Of a stretch of 64,000 bases of DNA, positions 1-8,439 are shown one piece after another. The notes below the pieces were generated by a model. That model made no database searches and was not told the DNA's origin. It saw only the letters and a program-made list of their open reading frames with translations. This DNA is from Lachnospiraceae bacterium. Lineage in GTDB: Bacteria; Bacillota; Clostridia; Lachnospirales; Lachnospiraceae. The translations under genes and the position numbers were made by a program. Location of the stretch: contig JAFYYN010000043.1 of NCBI GenBank assembly GCA_017557525.1, forward strand, positions 62,001 through 126,000. Direction: 5' to 3'. Numbering within the stretch: the first letter of the stretch is position 1; the number at the start of each line of letters is the position of its first letter.

Positions 1-50
1 TATTTATTTAATATTTCTATCGTTTTTTTAGGGTCACCAAGTGTCGCCAT
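1..50 (-). CDS. rsmA: 16S rRNA dimethyladenosine transferase, N-terminal fragment (partial)
   Basis: Only the first 16 codons are inside the window. They read MATLGDPKKTIEILNK from an ATG with a GAAAGG ribosome site 10 bases upstream. This is the usual N-terminus of clostridial RsmA (KsgA), which dimethylates two adenines near the 3' end of 16S rRNA during 30S maturation. The gene continues off the left edge. It lies about 30 bases downstream of tatD on the same strand, and tatD-rsmA adjacency is common in Firmicutes. The call rests on a short match plus this context. Confidence 0.62.
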   Translation of the reverse strand, partial: MATLGDPKKTIEILNK

Positions 51-80
51 ATTTGTAATACCTTTCTATATTACATCTCA

Positions 81-1010
81 TCAGTCGGTTATGCCGAAGA
101 ATTTCTCGGCATTTTCCCAGGTCCTGTCATAGACTGTCTTTAAATCCACACCCTTGATCTCGGCTATCTTTTCTGCAACATAAGTAAGATATCCGGAATG
201 ATTGCGCTTACCTCTGAACGGATCGGGTGCCATATAAGGGCAGTCCGTTTCCAGCAATATACGGTCTAACGGCAGCAAATCAACAACTTCCTTAAGTTTC
301 TTTGCGTTCTTAAAGGTTACCACTCCGCCTATGCCAAACATGAGTCCCATTTTCAGATACTCTTCCGCATGCTCTGGACTATAGGAGTAGCAGTGCATGA
401 CTGCATGCATTTCCTTTGCAAAGTTGTCACAGGAGAGTTCTTTACTATCAATAATATTAACAACATCATTTATACAGTTGTTGGGTTTTAATGCTCTGTA
501 AAAGTCTTTAACTATGTTAAGCGTATCTTCTGCGGCATCTCTGGAATGAATAATAACCGGTAGATTAAATTCCCTAGCCAATTCCCACTGCCACTTAAAA
601 GCCTGCTTCTGAATTTCTCTCGGCCAGATATCCCAGTGATAATCCAGCCCAATCTCACCTATCGCCACAACCTTTTGCTTAGTTGCTAAGTCTCGAAGTA
701 ACTCCCTGTTAAGCTCTCCAGCGGAATCCGGATGCACGCCTACGGCAGCATATATATAATCATACTTACCGGCAAGCTTTAAGGTGGTTTGTGAGGATTC
801 CATATCTGCACCCACATTAATTATCCTGCCTACAGATGCCCTTTCTGACATCCTCTCACACTTAATATTTTTGTCAGAATCACCATTTTCTTCTGTCAGC
901 AGATTAATATTCCCCGATCCTTTTTCTTCGTGAATATTTCTTAATACTTCATCCCTGTCATCATTAAACTGTCTTGAGTCATAGTGGGCATGTGTATCAA
1001 AAATTCTCAT
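81..1010 (-). CDS. tatD: TatD family metal-dependent DNase/hydrolase with inserted loops
   Basis: Cytoplasmic TIM-barrel hydrolase of the TatD family; members act as Mg-dependent 3'-5' exonucleases or DNA/RNA quality-control nucleases. Metal-site motifs are intact and in order: DTHAHYD near the N-terminus, EIGLDYHWD, HSRDA, HCYSYS and LETDCPYMAP. At 309 residues it is about 50 longer than typical. The excess is mostly a polar insertion at about residues 27-58, plus a second after the HSRDA motif; neither touches a metal motif. The start overlaps the dacF stop by four bases (ATGA), so the two are translationally coupled. The family call is firm; the biological substrate is not determined. Confidence 0.9.
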   Translation of the reverse strand: MRIFDTHAHYDSRQFNDDRDEVLRNIHEEKGSGNINLLTEENGDSDKNIKCERMSERASVGRIINVGADMESSQTTLKLAGKYDYIYAAVGVHPDSAGELNRELLRDLATKQKVVAIGEIGLDYHWDIWPREIQKQAFKWQWELAREFNLPVIIHSRDAAEDTLNIVKDFYRALKPNNCINDVVNIIDSKELSCDNFAKEMHAVMHCYSYSPEHAEEYLKMGLMFGIGGVVTFKNAKKLKEVVDLLPLDRILLETDCPYMAPDPFRGKRNHSGYLTYVAEKIAEIKGVDLKTVYDRTWENAEKFFGITD

Positions 1011-2389
1011 CTTCTCCTACGCTTTCTTTTAATCACAGCTACTATACCACCTACAATAAAGATAACTATGCCCGTTCCGATTCCTATTGCTATAGCATTT
1101 TCCTTAAGGAACTGCTGCCGTTCTTTGCTTTTATCCTTTTCACTTACCTGATTAAGCTTTGCCGGATCAACTCCCTCAAATGCAGTCTCAATCGGGATCA
1201 TATATGATGGCCAGCGTTCATCAAAGGCTTTTCCTGTTATGGGATAATCGCTGTTATAAACAATAATATCCGCAGCACCGATCACCCTTGAACCTGTTGT
1301 GTATTCTATGGAGCCTATCACATTTCTGCCATGTTCAAGCTCGAGATCAGTATTGTATACAATTTCCTTTTTGGCCTTAGAAATATCAAAACCCTCGGGA
1401 ACCATGATACTACCGGCACCTGATATCGAAATAAACGGATCCTCAAGAGCCATAAAAGAGTCAAAGGTGTCAAAGCACGAAGGGAAATCAACCGTACTTT
1501 CCCCTAAATCCTCCATTTGGTAGGAAACATAATTATCAAAACAGTAGTCAAGCAGCCTCTTTGAATCTGCATATACATCCGCCCATGTAGGCGCATGCAT
1601 AACAACACTTATCAGATTCTTTCCGTCTTTTCTTGCGTAGGTAACCAGAGCGTATCCCGCCTGAGTGGTAGCACCTGTTTTTCCGCCTATACAGTACTCA
1701 TATTTCTGAGTACCGTTTAAAAACCAGTGATGGTTAGTTAAGATCTTAGCATCATGTTTATTGGTTGCCGGCATATTGTAAAAAGCGGTACCGGTAATCT
1801 TCATGAAATCTTCGTTTTTATATGCAGCCCGTGCTATAAGAGACATATCATAGCAGCAGGTATAATGATCTTCGTCATGTAAACCGTGTGAATTGGCAAA
1901 ATGCGAACGTTCGCACCCCAAAGCCTTGGCTTTCTTATTCATAAGCTTAATAAAGCCTGCTATGGATTTTCCGACATGCTCGCCCACCGCATAGGTAGCC
2001 TCATTTCCTGACTCAAGCATAATACCGTAAAGCGCCTGCTCCACGGTTACCTGCTCGCCCTCGGCAAGACCCATACGTGAGCTTGTTTTTGAAACATAAT
2101 TATCTGCGGCATACGAAACTGTAAGTACATCATCCAGCCTGCCGTTTTCCAGAGCAACCAATGTGGTAAGGATCTTCGTAGTACTTGCCGGATAAAACTT
2201 CTCATAAATATTCTTCTCATAAAGAATATTGCCGGTTTCCGCATCCACAACTATTGCACCGTCACCCTTAACCTCAGGTCCCTCCGGCCAGCCGTCATCT
2301 TCGGCGGCATGCAGTGAAACTGGACTAACGATCAATGTTTGAAATATTAATATAAATGATAGAAAGATCCAAAGTTTCTTACAATTCAT
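1007..2389 (-). CDS. D-alanyl-D-alanine carboxypeptidase (DacF/PBP5-like, S11)
   Basis: Penicillin-binding protein of peptidase family S11 that trims the terminal D-Ala from peptidoglycan stem peptides. An N-terminal signal peptide (about residues 1-29, ending SLHAAE) is followed by the three catalytic motifs: STTK at 69-72 (Ser nucleophile and Lys), SGN at 127-129 and KTG at 237-239. A later beta-rich domain leads to a C-terminal membrane helix (about 430-452) and a KRKRRRR stop-transfer tail, so the protein is membrane-anchored outside the cell. 460 residues is normal for the family. It is probably co-transcribed with tatD. Which DacF/DacB paralogue it represents cannot be decided from sequence alone. 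Confidence 0.92.
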   Translation of the reverse strand: MNCKKLWIFLSFILIFQTLIVSPVSLHAAEDDGWPEGPEVKGDGAIVVDAETGNILYEKNIYEKFYPASTTKILTTLVALENGRLDDVLTVSYAADNYVSKTSSRMGLAEGEQVTVEQALYGIMLESGNEATYAVGEHVGKSIAGFIKLMNKKAKALGCERSHFANSHGLHDEDHYTCCYDMSLIARAAYKNEDFMKITGTAFYNMPATNKHDAKILTNHHWFLNGTQKYEYCIGGKTGATTQAGYALVTYARKDGKNLISVVMHAPTWADVYADSKRLLDYCFDNYVSYQMEDLGESTVDFPSCFDTFDSFMALEDPFISISGAGSIMVPEGFDISKAKKEIVYNTDLELEHGRNVIGSIEYTTGSRVIGAADIIVYNSDYPITGKAFDERWPSYMIPIETAFEGVDPAKLNQVSEKDKSKERQQFLKENAIAIGIGTGIVIFIVGGIVAVIKRKRRRR

Positions 2390-2466
2390 TCCGAATATAT
2401 TACCTCATTCCACAAAATAAATCTAAAAAATAATGCTTTTATATTAATTGCGACAGCTTTGTCACC

Positions 2467-2578
2467 GTATTTTTCCTTAGTTAATCGTGCAACCGAAATG
2501 GCCGTGCAGGACAAAACCATAAAGTGAGCACCGGATATGCTTCGGTTGCACTCACAAAGGAACCCAACCCCCTAATAC
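2467..2578. ncRNA. Candidate structured RNA element of unknown class
   Basis: This gene-free interval contains a nested set of complementary segments. GTATT (2467-2471) pairs with AATAC (2574-2578), TTCCTT (2473-2478) with AAGGAA (2557-2562), and an 11-base arm GTGCAACCGAA (2487-2497) is the exact reverse complement of 2541-2551. An inner CCG/GTGC-type stem closes a loop. The result is a long rod with asymmetric bulges. I see no clear promoter or U-tail on either strand, so the transcribed strand is unknown. It does not match any riboswitch consensus I know. It could also be the 5' leader of dacF or a degraded palindromic repeat. Confidence 0.4.
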
Positions 2579-2585
2579 TAAAACA

Positions 2586-2624
2586 CGCCCATCATGCCCG
2601 GTTCAAGCCAGGCACAGATGGGCG
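2586..2624 (-). terminator. Hairpin, probable terminator of the DUF4870-like gene
   Basis: CGCCCATC (2586-2593) pairs with GATGGGCG (2617-2624), with further GCC/GGC and GG/CC pairs inside. It lies 20 bases past the stop of the gene at 2644-3024. On the minus strand the stem is followed by GTGTTTTAG, a weak U-tract, so termination efficiency is doubtful. Confidence 0.5.
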
Positions 2625-2643
2625 GTCAAAGTTCGTATTACGA

Positions 2644-3024
2644 TTACTGAAGCTTAATAATCTTGATCTTTCCTAAAACAGGGAGTTCTTTTGCCTGTCC
2701 GTTAGCTGAATTGATAATACCGATGATCATAAGAACAAACAGTGCTAATCCAACTAAACCGAAAAGAAGACTGAATATCCAACCTACAAAAGGAATAAAA
2801 CCGAAAATAATAGATAAAAACGCAATTATGTGAGCACCTATACAAAGAGTTATACCCTGCTCAGCGTGGAACATAGCGAATTTCGACTCTCTTGCGGTAA
2901 AGATAGGAACCAGAACAAGAATACCGATATATGAAAGAATACCCATGGGCTTGTTAGCGCTGATATCCTGGATATCATAATTCTTGGTAAGATCCTCAGA
3001 CTTCATTAATTCATTTACATCCAT
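2644..3024 (-). CDS. DUF4870-like small membrane protein
   Basis: A 126-residue integral membrane protein. After a polar N-terminus come hydrophobic segments at about residues 28-42, 58-75 and 76-108. The segment FTARESKFAMFHAEQG resembles the conserved loop of DUF4870/TIC20-like proteins (KFHAxQ motif). The function of that family in bacteria is unknown. The start has a good ribosome site (AAAGGAGATATTTTAAAATG), and a sigma-A promoter lies at 3058-3086, so it is probably a separate transcription unit from the ABC genes upstream. Confidence 0.75.
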   Translation of the reverse strand: MDVNELMKSEDLTKNYDIQDISANKPMGILSYIGILVLVPIFTARESKFAMFHAEQGITLCIGAHIIAFLSIIFGFIPFVGWIFSLLFGLVGLALFVLMIIGIINSANGQAKELPVLGKIKIIKLQ

Positions 3025-3057
3025 TTTAAAATATCTCCTTTCTCGAGGTTAAGACCC

Positions 3058-3086
3058 ATTATATACCAAATCACTGAAAAAGTAAA
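3058..3086 (-). promoter_or_regulatory. Sigma-A promoter for the DUF4870-like gene
   Basis: TTTACT, 17-base spacer, TATAAT on the minus strand, about 35 bases upstream of the ATG at 3024. Confidence 0.6.
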
Positions 3087-3122
3087 GAATTTCTTAAAAT
3101 TTTATAAAATGCGGTCATGCCT

Positions 3123-5057
3123 TTATCCTGCAATCTGATTTCCTGTATAGAGCTGATAATACTTGCCCTTCTCTTCTATCAGCTGATCATGTGTACCGCG
3201 CTCAATTATGCGGCCCTGTTCAAGAACCATGATACAGTCACTGTTCTTAACGGTTGAAAGCCTGTGGGCGATAACGAATGTAGTCCTGCCCTTCATCAGC
3301 TTATCCATACCTTCCTGTACCAGCTTCTCTGTACGTGTATCGATGGAAGATGTAGCCTCATCCAGGATAAGTACGGGAGGATCTGCTATAGCAGCACGAG
3401 CGATGGCGAGCAGCTGACGCTGACCCTGTGAAAGGTTCGCGCCGTCGCCGGTAAGCATAGTGTTGTAACCGTCAGGAAGCCTTCTTATAAAGCTGTCGGC
3501 ATTAGCAAGCTTAGCTGCTGCCTTAACCTCATCATCAGTAGCATCGAGCTTACCATAACGGATATTCTCCATAACGGTTCCGGTAAACAGGTGTGTCTCC
3601 TGAAGAACGATACCGAGTGAATGACGAAGATCTGCCTTCTTTATCTTGTTTACATTAATACCATCATAACGGATCTTACCATCCTGAATATCGTAGAAAC
3701 GGTTGATCAGGTTAGTAATAGTGGTCTTTCCTGCACCGGTAGAACCTACGAATGCAATCTTCTGACCGGGTGTTGCAAAAAGCTTGATATCATGAAGAAC
3801 CATCTTCTCCTCGGTGTAACCAAAGTCAACATCATCAAATACAACATCACCCTGTAACTCCTTGTAGGTGGTTGTTCCGTCTGCCTTATGATAATGCTTC
3901 CAAGCCCATACACCTGTACGCTCATCGGTTTCCTCGATGGTATATTCCTTGTTTTCGCTACCGGGCTTGTAAACCTTCTTAGCGTTGACAAGAGTAACAT
4001 AGCCTTCATCTGTCTCAGGCTTCTCATCCATAAGCTGGAAGATTCTGTCGCCACCTGCAAGAGCCATGATGATTGAGTTAACCTGCATACTTATCTGGTT
4101 GATAGGCATATTGAGCTGACGGTTAAAGGTCAGGTAACTGATAAGAGCACCAAGCTCAAGCCCGCCGACTCCGTTTATAGCCATCATACCGCCCACTATG
4201 GCAAGTACAACGTAGCTTACGTTACCAAGCTGGGCATTTATAGGCATGATAATGTTTGCAAAACGGTTTGCGTTATTAGCGCTGTCAAATAATTCATTAT
4301 TGAGCTTGTCGAAATCCTCAATATTCTTATCCTCATGACAGAAAACCTTAACAACCTTCTGTCCTGACATCATTTCCTCAACAAAGCCGTTAAGAGCACC
4401 GACAGCCTTCTGCTGCTTTACGAAATACTTTCCGCTCTTTCCGGAAATCTTCTTTGTTGTGATAAGCATGATCGCTATCATGACAACCGAAACTATCATA
4501 AGTAACGGACTTAAGATTATCATGCTTATAGAAACGCTTACGATAGTTATGATACTGTTCAAAAACTGAGGAATACTCTGGGAAACCATCTGTCTCATGG
4601 TATCTACGTCGTTTGTATAAAGCGACATGATATCACCATGTGAATGAGTATCAAAATACTTGATAGGAAGCGATTCCATATGCTCAAACATATCATCTCT
4701 CAGCTTTCTCTGGAAGCCCTGAGTGATACGGACCATGATCCTGGCCTGTACGAAGCTTGAAATAATACCTACAAGTATGAATGATGCTGTAACAAAAATC
4801 TCGTTTGCCAGATCCTGGAAGGTTTTGGTCCCAGCCTGAATACCGGGAATATAAACATCCAGAAGTTGTCTTGTAAAGAGGGTTCCCTTTACTGTCATGC
4901 AAAATACTGTGATACCAATACATGCACATACGCAAATCCATAAAGCGAGGTTATCTAACACCATATATTTTATAAGCCTTTTAAGGATCTTTCCCGGATT
5001 CTTAACAGTAGGCTTCATTCCTCTGGGCATTGGCCCACGTCCCATAGGTCCCGGCAT
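3123..5057 (-). CDS. ABC exporter half-transporter, catalytically canonical subunit
   Basis: A 644-residue fused permease/ATPase with six predicted membrane helices in the first ~330 residues. The nucleotide-binding domain has a complete set of motifs: Walker A GSTGAGKTT, Q-loop LQETHLF, signature NLSQGQRQ, Walker B LILDEATSSID with catalytic Glu, and H-loop AHRLS. About 50 extra residues between the permease and ATPase domains (segment from TLVNAKKVYKP to KELQGDVVFDD) are polar and unusual. The ATG overlaps the preceding stop as TAATG, so it is coupled to the partner at 5057-6883. Together they look like a heterodimeric drug or peptide exporter (LmrCD/BmrCD class). Substrate unknown; the MarR gene upstream suggests induction by a small toxic compound. 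Confidence 0.9.
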   Translation of the reverse strand: MPGPMGRGPMPRGMKPTVKNPGKILKRLIKYMVLDNLALWICVCACIGITVFCMTVKGTLFTRQLLDVYIPGIQAGTKTFQDLANEIFVTASFILVGIISSFVQARIMVRITQGFQRKLRDDMFEHMESLPIKYFDTHSHGDIMSLYTNDVDTMRQMVSQSIPQFLNSIITIVSVSISMIILSPLLMIVSVVMIAIMLITTKKISGKSGKYFVKQQKAVGALNGFVEEMMSGQKVVKVFCHEDKNIEDFDKLNNELFDSANNANRFANIIMPINAQLGNVSYVVLAIVGGMMAINGVGGLELGALISYLTFNRQLNMPINQISMQVNSIIMALAGGDRIFQLMDEKPETDEGYVTLVNAKKVYKPGSENKEYTIEETDERTGVWAWKHYHKADGTTTYKELQGDVVFDDVDFGYTEEKMVLHDIKLFATPGQKIAFVGSTGAGKTTITNLINRFYDIQDGKIRYDGINVNKIKKADLRHSLGIVLQETHLFTGTVMENIRYGKLDATDDEVKAAAKLANADSFIRRLPDGYNTMLTGDGANLSQGQRQLLAIARAAIADPPVLILDEATSSIDTRTEKLVQEGMDKLMKGRTTFVIAHRLSTVKNSDCIMVLEQGRIIERGTHDQLIEEKGKYYQLYTGNQIAG

Positions 5058-6883
5058 TAGTGTTCACCTCCTTCATCAAAGTCTCCGTTACCGCCTGTCT
5101 GTGATTCATAGACATCACGGTAGATTTCATTACTCTTAAGCAATTCATCATGTGTACCGAAGCCGTTTATCTTACCGTCTTCCATAACGATGATCCTGTC
5201 GGCGTTCATAACGCTTGAGATACGCTGAGCTATGATAAGCTTGGTCGTACCGGGTATCTCCTCTGCAAACGCCTTGCGGATCTTGGCATCCGTTGCTGTA
5301 TCAACCGCACTTGTACTGTCATCAAGAATAAGTATCTTAGGCTTTTTAACAAGAGCTCTCGCGATACAGAGTCTCTGTTTCTGGCCACCGGATACATTTG
5401 TTCCGCCCTGCTCGATATAAGTCTCATACTTATCCGGCATTCTCTCGATAAATTCATCCGCACATGCTAACTTACATGCTCTAATACACTCAGCCTCAAT
5501 TTCGGCCTTCTCCTGGGGTGTTTCAGGCTGGTTTGCACCATCCTTTTTCTTTCTAACACCCCAGCGAAGGTTATCCATAATAGTTCCTGAGAAAAGGACA
5601 TTTTTTTGGAGAACTACGCTTACCTCGTCACGAAGTACTTCGAGATCGTATTCTCTTACATCTTTGCCGCCTACTAAAACAGCTCCGTCATTAACATCAT
5701 AAAGACGGCTTATCAGGTTAACGAGAGTGGATTTAGCACTACCCGTTCCGCCTATGATACCGATCGTTTCACCGGATTCGATATTGATATTGATGTTGCT
5801 TAATACATTTTCCTTTCCGTCTTTGTTATAACGGAAATTAACATTCTTAAATACAATGCTGCCATCCTTTACTTCCATTATAGGATTTTCAGGATTAACA
5901 ATGTCGGGCTCCTCTGCAAGTACTTCATTGATACGTCTTACGCTTGCTGCACTCATGGTAAGCATGATGAAAATCATAGAGAACATCATAAGACTCATCA
6001 ATATGCTCATACAGTATGAAAGAAGAGCTGTAAGATCACCAAGGTTTAAGTCAACCTCGAAGGTATTGATGATCATCTTGGCTCCGAGCCAGCTGATAAG
6101 AAGAATACAGGTATATACTGTAATGCTCATCGCAGGTCCGTTGAAGGTTGTAAGTTTCTCTGCTGCCGAGAAAATCTTGTAGATATTGTTGCTTGCAGTC
6201 TTAAACTTCTTCTTCTCGTGATCCTCACGGACATATGCCTTAACAACTCTTATCGCATTTACATTTTCCTGCACGCTAGCATTCAGCTCATCATACTTGG
6301 GGAATGCCTGCTCAAAAGCCTTCATAGCCTTTGAGATTATGAATGCCAGGATACATCCGAGAATTATAACAGCAATAAGATAAATAAGAGCAAGACTCGG
6401 CTTGATCGTAAATGACATTACCAAAGCTATAACGAATGTCATAGGAGATCTCATACACATTCTTAAGATCATCTGGTATGCATTCTGAACGTTATTTACA
6501 TCAGTGGTAAGACGGGTTACAAGTCCGGCTGTACTGAATTTGTCGATATTCTTAAATGAAAAGGTCTGGATCCTGTCAAACATACCTTTTCTTAAGTTTT
6601 TGGCAAATCCGGTAGATGCCTTTGCACCAAATACACCGCCCATAATACCGCCGGCTAAGCCTATAAGTGCAGCAACAATCATAAATACACCAATAAGAAT
6701 AATATGCTGCATGTCTCCGACTACTTCACCGGCTTCATTCCTTGCATTTATGCCGTCATTAACAAGTGATGCCATAAGCATCGGCACAACCATCTCCATA
6801 GCTACTTCGATGATCATGCTCAAAGGAGTAAGAATTGACTCTTTTTTATACTCCTTAACATAAGATAATAACCGCCTGATCAA
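5057..6883 (-). CDS. ABC exporter half-transporter, degenerate-site subunit
   Basis: A 608-residue fused permease/ATPase, partner of the next gene. The start is TTG at 6883, chosen because GGAGGAAATAACT sits just upstream and no ATG fits. Walker A is GGTGSAKST and the signature is NVSGGQKQ. The Walker B region reads LILDDSTSAVD, with Asp in place of the catalytic Glu, and the switch His is replaced (AQRIS instead of AHRLS). This is the established signature of the degenerate nucleotide site in asymmetric heterodimeric exporters such as TM287/288, so ATP hydrolysis is expected mainly at the site built by the other subunit. Transcribed with the MarR gene upstream (31-base gap). Confidence 0.9.
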   Translation of the reverse strand: MIRRLLSYVKEYKKESILTPLSMIIEVAMEMVVPMLMASLVNDGINARNEAGEVVGDMQHIILIGVFMIVAALIGLAGGIMGGVFGAKASTGFAKNLRKGMFDRIQTFSFKNIDKFSTAGLVTRLTTDVNNVQNAYQMILRMCMRSPMTFVIALVMSFTIKPSLALIYLIAVIILGCILAFIISKAMKAFEQAFPKYDELNASVQENVNAIRVVKAYVREDHEKKKFKTASNNIYKIFSAAEKLTTFNGPAMSITVYTCILLISWLGAKMIINTFEVDLNLGDLTALLSYCMSILMSLMMFSMIFIMLTMSAASVRRINEVLAEEPDIVNPENPIMEVKDGSIVFKNVNFRYNKDGKENVLSNININIESGETIGIIGGTGSAKSTLVNLISRLYDVNDGAVLVGGKDVREYDLEVLRDEVSVVLQKNVLFSGTIMDNLRWGVRKKKDGANQPETPQEKAEIEAECIRACKLACADEFIERMPDKYETYIEQGGTNVSGGQKQRLCIARALVKKPKILILDDSTSAVDTATDAKIRKAFAEEIPGTTKLIIAQRISSVMNADRIIVMEDGKINGFGTHDELLKSNEIYRDVYESQTGGNGDFDEGGEH

Positions 6884-6914
6884 AGTTATTTCCTCCGATA
6901 TGATAATTTATATT

Positions 6915-7367
6915 TTAATTTTCAAAACCGCTCTGTTTCATATTTGCCGTCAATGTTTCAAATACATTTCTAATGGTCTGTCTCTCTTCATCAGAGATAC
7001 CGCTTTCAAGCTTTTGATTAATATCAGCTATGCTTTTCATGGTCTCATTGTGGATATCCTGACCTTTTTTTGTCACCAGGATGCGTTTAAGTCTCGTATC
7101 CTTTTCATCGGACTGCCTGGTAATATATCCCATCTGTTCAAACTGCTTCATAACATTAGCAACCGTCGAACGTGGCATGCTGAATCTGGTTTCTATATCT
7201 TTCTGATAGATAACCTTATCTTGCTGGTGGCATAAAAACCCAAGTATCCATCCATGTGTGACTATGATCTCATCAAAGCCTGCTTTTGTAAGCTCTGTAC
7301 CTATAAAGCTGCTTATCGTATTGCTCATACGCTTCATTTCCCAGCCTAAAGCTTCTTTGTGTTCCAT
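6915..7367 (-). CDS. MarR family transcriptional regulator
   Basis: A 150-residue winged-helix repressor-type protein. The recognition region reads KDIETRFSMPRSTVANVMKQFEQMGYITRQSDEKDTR, matching the MarR helix-turn-helix and wing. It is first in an operon with the two ABC exporter subunits, the standard arrangement in which ligand binding by MarR relieves repression of the exporter. The operon has a perfect consensus promoter (7514-7542) and a roughly 140-base leader with a tandem repeat array that may be its operator. The AGGAGG ribosome site sits 12 bases from this ATG, slightly long, so an internal Met is possible. Confidence 0.88.
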   Translation of the reverse strand: MEHKEALGWEMKRMSNTISSFIGTELTKAGFDEIIVTHGWILGFLCHQQDKVIYQKDIETRFSMPRSTVANVMKQFEQMGYITRQSDEKDTRLKRILVTKKGQDIHNETMKSIADINQKLESGISDEERQTIRNVFETLTANMKQSGFEN

Positions 7368-7446
7368 CCTGTCGATCGTCCTCCTTCCTGTTCGCTACAT
7401 TATTCTCATACTTTCCGTAAAGTTATATTAAATTTCAGACAATTCC

Positions 7447-7515
7447 ATTTTAAACTGTTTATTTTCGGATTGTTTAATTTTGGACTGTCCCATTTGGAAC
7501 TGTTCTATTTGGGAT
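7447..7515 (-). repeat. Five degenerate ~15-bp tandem repeats in the marR leader
   Basis: On the plus strand the units read ATTTTAAACTGTTT, ATTTTCGGATTGTTTA, ATTTTGGACTGTCCC, ATTTGGAACTGTTCT and ATTTGGGATTATAT. The period is about 15 bases, and the last unit overlaps the -10 box. They occupy the initially transcribed region of the marR-ABC operon. They may form a multi-site operator or a leader RNA structure. Confidence 0.6.
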
Positions 7516-7542
7516 TATATACCCTCGTTTTCATTTTGTCAA
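7514..7542 (-). promoter_or_regulatory. Consensus sigma-A promoter of the marR-ABC operon
   Basis: TTGACA (7537-7542), a 17-base spacer and TATAAT (7514-7519): a perfect consensus on the minus strand. Such a strong promoter normally needs a repressor, consistent with MarR autoregulation. Confidence 0.85.
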
Positions 7543-7605
7543 GCACATTTTTATAATATTATATTGAAAGCAGCCGCTATATAGGTTAAACTATATTCTC
7601 AAGCT

Positions 7606-7645
7606 ACCCCCTCATCAGTCAGCTTCCCCCCATGGGGAAGCCTTA
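7606..7645. repeat. Partial copy of the dispersed CTCATCAGTCAGC palindromic repeat
   Basis: The sequence CCCCTCATCAGTCAGC is followed by a GCTTCCCC/GGGGAAGC stem. It matches the left part of the full element at 17808-17933. Confidence 0.65.
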
Positions 7646-7676
7646 GCTAAACTAAATTACTTCAGAAAGGGTTCCC

Positions 7677-8411
7677 ATGATAATAATACGAATTCTTCTT
7701 TATATACTGGCTGCAGCCTCGTTCGGTTATGGCTTTATGCTGTATCGTGTGCATTCCGGTTCCTATTTTTTCACGATATGGTGGATACTCGGACTGGGTT
7801 TTATAGCACTCGGCCTCTCCATCAGATTTGAGTTATTTAAGAAGCTGCCCTTATGGCTAAATATCGGTATGGCAGCTATAGCTTTGTTTTTCGTCATACT
7901 GATTGCTTTTGTACTGGTAAAGATTGTTTCGTATTCTGAAAACAAACCCGAAAAGGATCTGGATTATATCATTGTTTTAGGTGCACAGGTGCGAGCAGAC
8001 GGTCCCAGCCGTGTCTTAAGATACAGGCTCGAAGCCGCTTATGATTACTTAAAAAACAACCCCGGTACCCAATGCATCGTATCCGGAGGACAGGGGTCAA
8101 ATGAGATAATGTCAGAGGCCGAGGCCATGAAAAAATACCTGACAGAATCAGGTATTGATGAAAATCGTATTATTATGGAGGATAAATCGACCGACACAAA
8201 TGAAAATATCCAGTTTAGCAGGCAGCTGCTGCCGGAAGGCGCAAGCGTAGGCATAGTAACCAGCAATTTTCACCTGTACCGTGCTGTATTCCTATGCAAA
8301 AAGAACGGACTCAGCAACATATTTCCAATAGCTGCCAAGTCCGAAACCTTCTACGCCCCAAACAATTATTTAAGGGAGGCATTTGCCTACATTAAAGACC
8401 TTATATTCTAA
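7677..8411 (+). CDS. YdcF/SanA-like membrane protein (DUF218)
   Basis: A 244-residue protein with about four N-terminal membrane helices (residues 1-85) followed by a soluble DUF218 domain. Family landmarks are visible: DYIIVLGAQV near residue 97, IVSGGQGSNE, the SEAEAMKKYL segment, EDKSTDTNENI, and VTSNFHLYRA. Relatives include SanA, ElyC and YdcF; ElyC and SanA are linked to envelope integrity and YdcF binds S-adenosylmethionine, but no enzymatic role is agreed. It is a lone plus-strand gene, convergent with the metallopeptidase at 8440, with an AGAAAGGG ribosome site. Confidence 0.85.
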   Translation: MIIIRILLYILAAASFGYGFMLYRVHSGSYFFTIWWILGLGFIALGLSIRFELFKKLPLWLNIGMAAIALFFVILIAFVLVKIVSYSENKPEKDLDYIIVLGAQVRADGPSRVLRYRLEAAYDYLKNNPGTQCIVSGGQGSNEIMSEAEAMKKYLTESGIDENRIIMEDKSTDTNENIQFSRQLLPEGASVGIVTSNFHLYRAVFLCKKNGLSNIFPIAAKSETFYAPNNYLREAFAYIKDLIF

Positions 8412-8439
8412 CAAATCCCGTCATAGTAAAAGTCCGGGT

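Noticed and set aside
2467-2624. tRNA, SRP RNA or known riboswitch in the dacF/DUF4870 gap
   Set aside because: A GGTTCAAGCC stretch resembles a tRNA T-arm but the flanking arms do not pair as in tRNA, and no known riboswitch core motif is visible.
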